The notes beneath the pieces were generated by a model. It ran no database searches, had not been told where the DNA came from, and saw only the letters and a program-made list of their open reading frames with translations. From contig JBBRMF010000220.1 in assembly GCA_038230975.1 (NCBI GenBank), positions 1 to 8,854 of the forward strand: a DNA stretch of 8,854 bases. The letters run 5' to 3'. Positions 5,874 through 8,854 of this stretch are shown piece after piece. How positions within the stretch are numbered: position 1 is the first letter of the stretch; the number at the start of each line of letters is the position of its first letter. This DNA comes from JANXVV01 sp038230975 (GTDB lineage: Bacteria > Planctomycetota > Phycisphaerae > Tepidisphaerales > Tepidisphaeraceae). A program made the translations under genes and the position numbers.

Positions 5874-8854
5874 AGAAGAATATTAAACGTACCGTGCGGC
5901 TCGCCGCAGGCATGGCTGCTGTGGCTTCCGCTGTTGCGGCGGTCCAATCTGTTCAGGCACAGGTTACCATTTCTCTCAGCGGTTCGACCGCAATGCGTAA
6001 TTTTACGATTAATGATGGATTCACATTTGTCGAGCCGGGCTCGACCCTGACGCTCTCAAACGGAACCTACGGCGGTGCGGCTTACTGGGGTTCGGGTACG
6101 AACTCCACTCTGCAATTGGCCTCCAAAGTCGCCGGATTCACCAACTCTGGCACCGGTAACGATAATGTCAACGCCGTCGTCATTCAGTGGCATGAGCAGG
6201 GTTCAGTCGAAGGCGTCCTGGATCTGGTGAATGACCAGATCATCAACCTTCCCACCAATGCCGGCACCCGAGACGTCACGGTCGCCAACCCAATTTGGAT
6301 CAATCGAAATAAGTTCACAACCCAATCCACGATCAACGGCTACACCCTTGGGGCTTTCGGTACCCCCACCGGTCAGAAAGCCGTTCAAATGGCCATCTCC
6401 GACGTCAACGGAGCCCAAGGCTTCTCTGTCGGCACGAATGGTGCGGGCGCGGCGTGGAATAAAACCGTCGGACAGGTCGGATACGGCAAAGGCAATCAGG
6501 CGCTTACCGCTCCCTCGGCCACAAACCTTTCCGGTCTCGGTGTTGCCGGTGGGCATGTGGAGCTTGTCAGCTCAAGTGTGTTGAATATCTCGGCGGGCAC
6601 TTTGGCCGGTGGCGCCACTGCCGGAGCCGGCATTTGGAACACCGCAGGTACGGACAACCTTGAAAATAACAAAGTCGCCGCCACTGCGACGCTTTTCGTT
6701 GCCAACCCCGGCACGGGCCTCGATAAACTGAATCGCACGGATGCTCAATGGCTTCAGACTTCGTCACGTTTCTCAAACGGAGCGGGCTTCAACTTCACCA
6801 GTCGCGATGTGAACTCCGGAACGCGTAACGTTGCCGCCAGCAACACCGGTGTCGATGTGTCGTTCGCTGTCGGTCTGAATGACGGCGCTACAGGCACGAT
6901 TTCCGCTGAAAATACCATCGGTTCAGGCATCAAGTTCTCCAACAAGACCGGTGGTGGTTTACTTCGCACCACAGTTCAGAACAATCGTCTGGCCGTCGGT
7001 ACCCTCGGTCTTTCAGATGCCTTGAGCTCGACCCAGGGTGGTTCCGCTCCACTTCGCGGCCTTGATTACAGCGACAGCGTCGATGGTTCCTCCGGTTACG
7101 TTCGCGCCAATGCACAGACCATCGTCGATGGCACCTACTCCATTTGGCAGAACGAAACGTATATCACAGTGAAGGCCCCTGACGCCCAGTACGGCAACAC
7201 CAATGGTGCCAACATTCTTGGTGACTCGCTCGGTGACGTGAAGGCCTTCCGCAGCAACATTCTGATCAGCTCGCGTAATTATTCCGCGACGACCTCCGCC
7301 AACGTCTTCGGTCCCGCCGATGCGTTGTTGACCAATGGCTTTATCCCGGAAGAATTGCTCCTGAAGAGCAAAACTTTCGACGGTATCAACACGACTTCGG
7401 CCAATGCTGGGTACAACGCTTCAAACAGCGCCACGTTCCTGGGCAATTCGTTCCTGACCAAGAATTTCAATGTCGGCAATGGAGCCTCCCCGACCTCCAT
7501 CACTGCTGGCACCTCTGCCAAGTACGCCGGCAACATTGCGACCGGCACCAACGCCATCGGGATCACCGACAACGGCGGTGGTACCGGCAACTACCTGCTC
7601 GGTAACTTCAGCCAAATCGGCACCCGCGATCTGGCTTCGTTGAAAAATGCCTTGGCTGCTTCCATCGCCTTGGAATTATTGGGTGCAGGCACGAACGCGA
7701 CCTATGCCGGTAATGCCGCCGGTCTCCCCAACAACACCCCCGTCAATTACGTTGCCACCCTCTCCAGCGGCACCGCAAGCATCTCCGGCACCAAGGGCGA
7801 CCTGATCGTTCTGGGTGACATCGCCGGCACTGGCAATTTCGATGGGAAGAGCCTCTACCAACTGGCGAAAGTCGCCACTCTCTCCGACAGCACCGCGAAC
7901 GACAACCTGACCTTTGGCGGTGCCAACACGAACTCTGCCACCTTGGGTGACGCGATCCGTAATGGCGTCTCGCGTAAGAACGATGCGTTGGATTACCTGG
8001 ACACCAACGCCACGCTTCAACAGAAGACCGAAGCCGCCGTCAACCCCCTGGATGCCACGAGCGTTACTAACGCCTACAACAAGTTCGACATCAACCATGA
8101 CGGTCGCGTCAGCCGTAATGATGCGGCGATCGTCGACAAATTCGTGAAGGCCAGCAAGACCGATCTGAGCACGCAGGTCGGGGCCACCATCGCCGCCGAT
8201 GGTTCGGTCAGCAACTCACAAGCTCAGAAGTCCATCAACCTGTTTGACGTCGGTCTGATCGATGGCACAACCACGATCACCCACGGCAAGTACACGGTCA
8301 CCGGCACAGCCGCAAACCCCACGATCACGATCACCACCCCGGGTGATTTCGCACTGATCCGCCAAACCCTCGGTGGTCACCTGCAGCCAGGTGACACCGC
8401 GTTCCGCGGCAAAGTCGATCAGAACGATCTGTCGCAGATCGTTTCACGCGGCTTCTACCGTGACGGCCAGGCCATTCACCAGTGGTCCGATGGTGACTTC
8501 AACGGTGATGCCAAGGTCGATCAGAACGATCTGACTGCCATCGTCTCGGCCGGTACCTACCGAACGGGCCCTTACGACGGTGCCAACCCTTCAGTTGCCA
8601 CCGCCTCAGTCGCGACCGCGTCATTGGCGGGTCACACGGCTTCCCCGTCTGCCACGATCGGCACGATCGGTAACGGCATCCCGCTTCACTTCGCCTACGA
8701 CGCCGCCACCGGTGATGTGAAGCTCCAGTTCGATGGCCTTGTCGGTAACCTACAGGTTCTGGATCTCGTTTCCTTGAACAATCGGTTCATCGATGCCAAC
8801 GCCAACTCGATCTTCGATGGCAATATCAACGCCACGAACTTCAAAGGTCCTGAC
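5870..8854 (+). CDS. large secreted PstS-like substrate-binding protein with dockerin-like EF-hand loops (3' end outside window)
   Basis: The frame starts at GTG 5870 and is open to the window edge (995 codons, partial). Residues 1-30 are a signal peptide (KKNIKR, then an Ala/Val-rich core, cleavage after VQA). Residues about 33-490 read as a PstS-like periplasmic-binding fold: SGSTAMRNF (37-45), WHEQGSVEG (107-115), AISDV (175-179), SRDVNSGTRN (311-320, like the R..SGT phosphate-binding motif of PstS), LGLSDA (379-384) and DGTYSIWQNETYI (420-432, like the PstS GtYPl segment). The C-terminal part has calcium-loop motifs: GDIAGTGNFDG (from 649, degenerate), DINHDGRVSRND (740-751, canonical), a degenerate one near 773-784, another at 842-853, and DFNGDAKVDQND (876-887, canonical). 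The protein is rich in Asn, Thr, Ser, Gly and Ala and has no cysteine in the visible part. It is probably anchored or displayed at the cell surface. The ligand is inferred; a C-terminal sorting signal may lie beyond the window. Confidence 0.85.
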   Translation, partial: MKKNIKRTVRLAAGMAAVASAVAAVQSVQAQVTISLSGSTAMRNFTINDGFTFVEPGSTLTLSNGTYGGAAYWGSGTNSTLQLASKVAGFTNSGTGNDNVNAVVIQWHEQGSVEGVLDLVNDQIINLPTNAGTRDVTVANPIWINRNKFTTQSTINGYTLGAFGTPTGQKAVQMAISDVNGAQGFSVGTNGAGAAWNKTVGQVGYGKGNQALTAPSATNLSGLGVAGGHVELVSSSVLNISAGTLAGGATAGAGIWNTAGTDNLENNKVAATATLFVANPGTGLDKLNRTDAQWLQTSSRFSNGAGFNFTSRDVNSGTRNVAASNTGVDVSFAVGLNDGATGTISAENTIGSGIKFSNKTGGGLLRTTVQNNRLAVGTLGLSDALSSTQGGSAPLRGLDYSDSVDGSSGYVRANAQTIVDGTYSIWQNETYITVKAPDAQYGNTNGANILGDSLGDVKAFRSNILISSRNYSATTSANVFGPADALLTNGFIPEELLLKSKTFDGINTTSANAGYNASNSATFLGNSFLTKNFNVGNGASPTSITAGTSAKYAGNIATGTNAIGITDNGGGTGNYLLGNFSQIGTRDLASLKNALAASIALELLGAGTNATYAGNAAGLPNNTPVNYVATLSSGTASISGTKGDLIVLGDIAGTGNFDGKSLYQLAKVATLSDSTANDNLTFGGANTNSATLGDAIRNGVSRKNDALDYLDTNATLQQKTEAAVNPLDATSVTNAYNKFDINHDGRVSRNDAAIVDKFVKASKTDLSTQVGATIAADGSVSNSQAQKSINLFDVGLIDGTTTITHGKYTVTGTAANPTITITTPGDFALIRQTLGGHLQPGDTAFRGKVDQNDLSQIVSRGFYRDGQAIHQWSDGDFNGDAKVDQNDLTAIVSAGTYRTGPYDGANPSVATASVATASLAGHTASPSATIGTIGNGIPLHFAYDAATGDVKLQFDGLVGNLQVLDLVSLNNRFIDANANSIFDGNINATNFKGPD
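8414..8533 (+). repeat. direct repeat encoding paired dockerin-like half-loops
   Basis: GTCGATCAGAACGATCTG occurs exactly at 8414-8431 and again at 8516-8533, 102 bases (34 codons) apart and in frame. Both encode VDQNDL, the end of an EF-hand loop and start of its helix. The spacing fits the paired halves of a dockerin-like module. The exact DNA identity suggests recent duplication or gene conversion. Confidence 0.7.

Noticed and set aside
7676..8098. Minus-strand open frame of 140 codons, Val/Gly rich
   Set aside because: It is antisense to the large secreted-protein gene; its composition simply mirrors Asn/Thr/Ala-rich codons on the plus strand.
8653..8670. Nine-base tandem duplication (CACGATCGG twice)
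   Set aside because: It encodes a TIG-TIG stretch in a low-complexity Ala/Ser/Thr linker and is best explained as ordinary linker slippage.

Overview
The window looks like chromosomal DNA from a planctomycete, most likely of the class Phycisphaerae. This is inferred from three things seen here: a prepilin-type (GFTLVELLVVIGIIALLISI) protein with a C-terminal DGHV motif, a large secreted protein carrying dockerin-like calcium loops in the planctomycete style (GDFNGDAKVDQNDL), and moderately high GC with well-spaced genes. No mobile element, CRISPR array, tRNA or rRNA was seen.

Layout. Three genes lie on the minus strand. Read in the direction of transcription they are polyphosphate kinase ppk1 (4251 down to 2011), a secreted zinc S1/P1-type nuclease (1750 down to 788) and a YiiM-like MOSC-domain protein (687 down to 25). 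A 324-base non-coding gap (4279-4602) separates them from two plus-strand genes. These are a DUF1559-like prepilin-type protein (4603-5589) and, after a structured 280-base gap, a very large secreted protein that starts at GTG 5870 and runs off the window's right edge (995 codons, no stop). Its N-terminal half reads as a PstS-like periplasmic-binding-protein fold. Its C-terminal part carries a series of intact and decayed EF-hand/dockerin-like loops.

How the genes may fit together. Three of the five products have a plausible phosphorus link: Ppk1 stores phosphate as polyphosphate, S1/P1 nucleases degrade nucleic acids and remove 3'-phosphates outside the cytoplasm, and the PstS-like fold is that of phosphate-binding proteins. 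This is inference from gene content; no recognisable Pho box was found. The prepilin-type and dockerin-like genes are typical planctomycete cell-surface or secretion genes.

The most unusual non-coding signal is at 1809-1878, upstream of the nuclease. Four short segments there can pair as 1:2, 2:3 or 3:4, the geometry of an attenuator or RNA switch, though the same repeats could be an operator array. Other strong inverted repeats lie at 718-749 (13 bp) and 5636-5673 (12 bp). A 14-codon upstream ORF overlaps the GTG start of the large gene.
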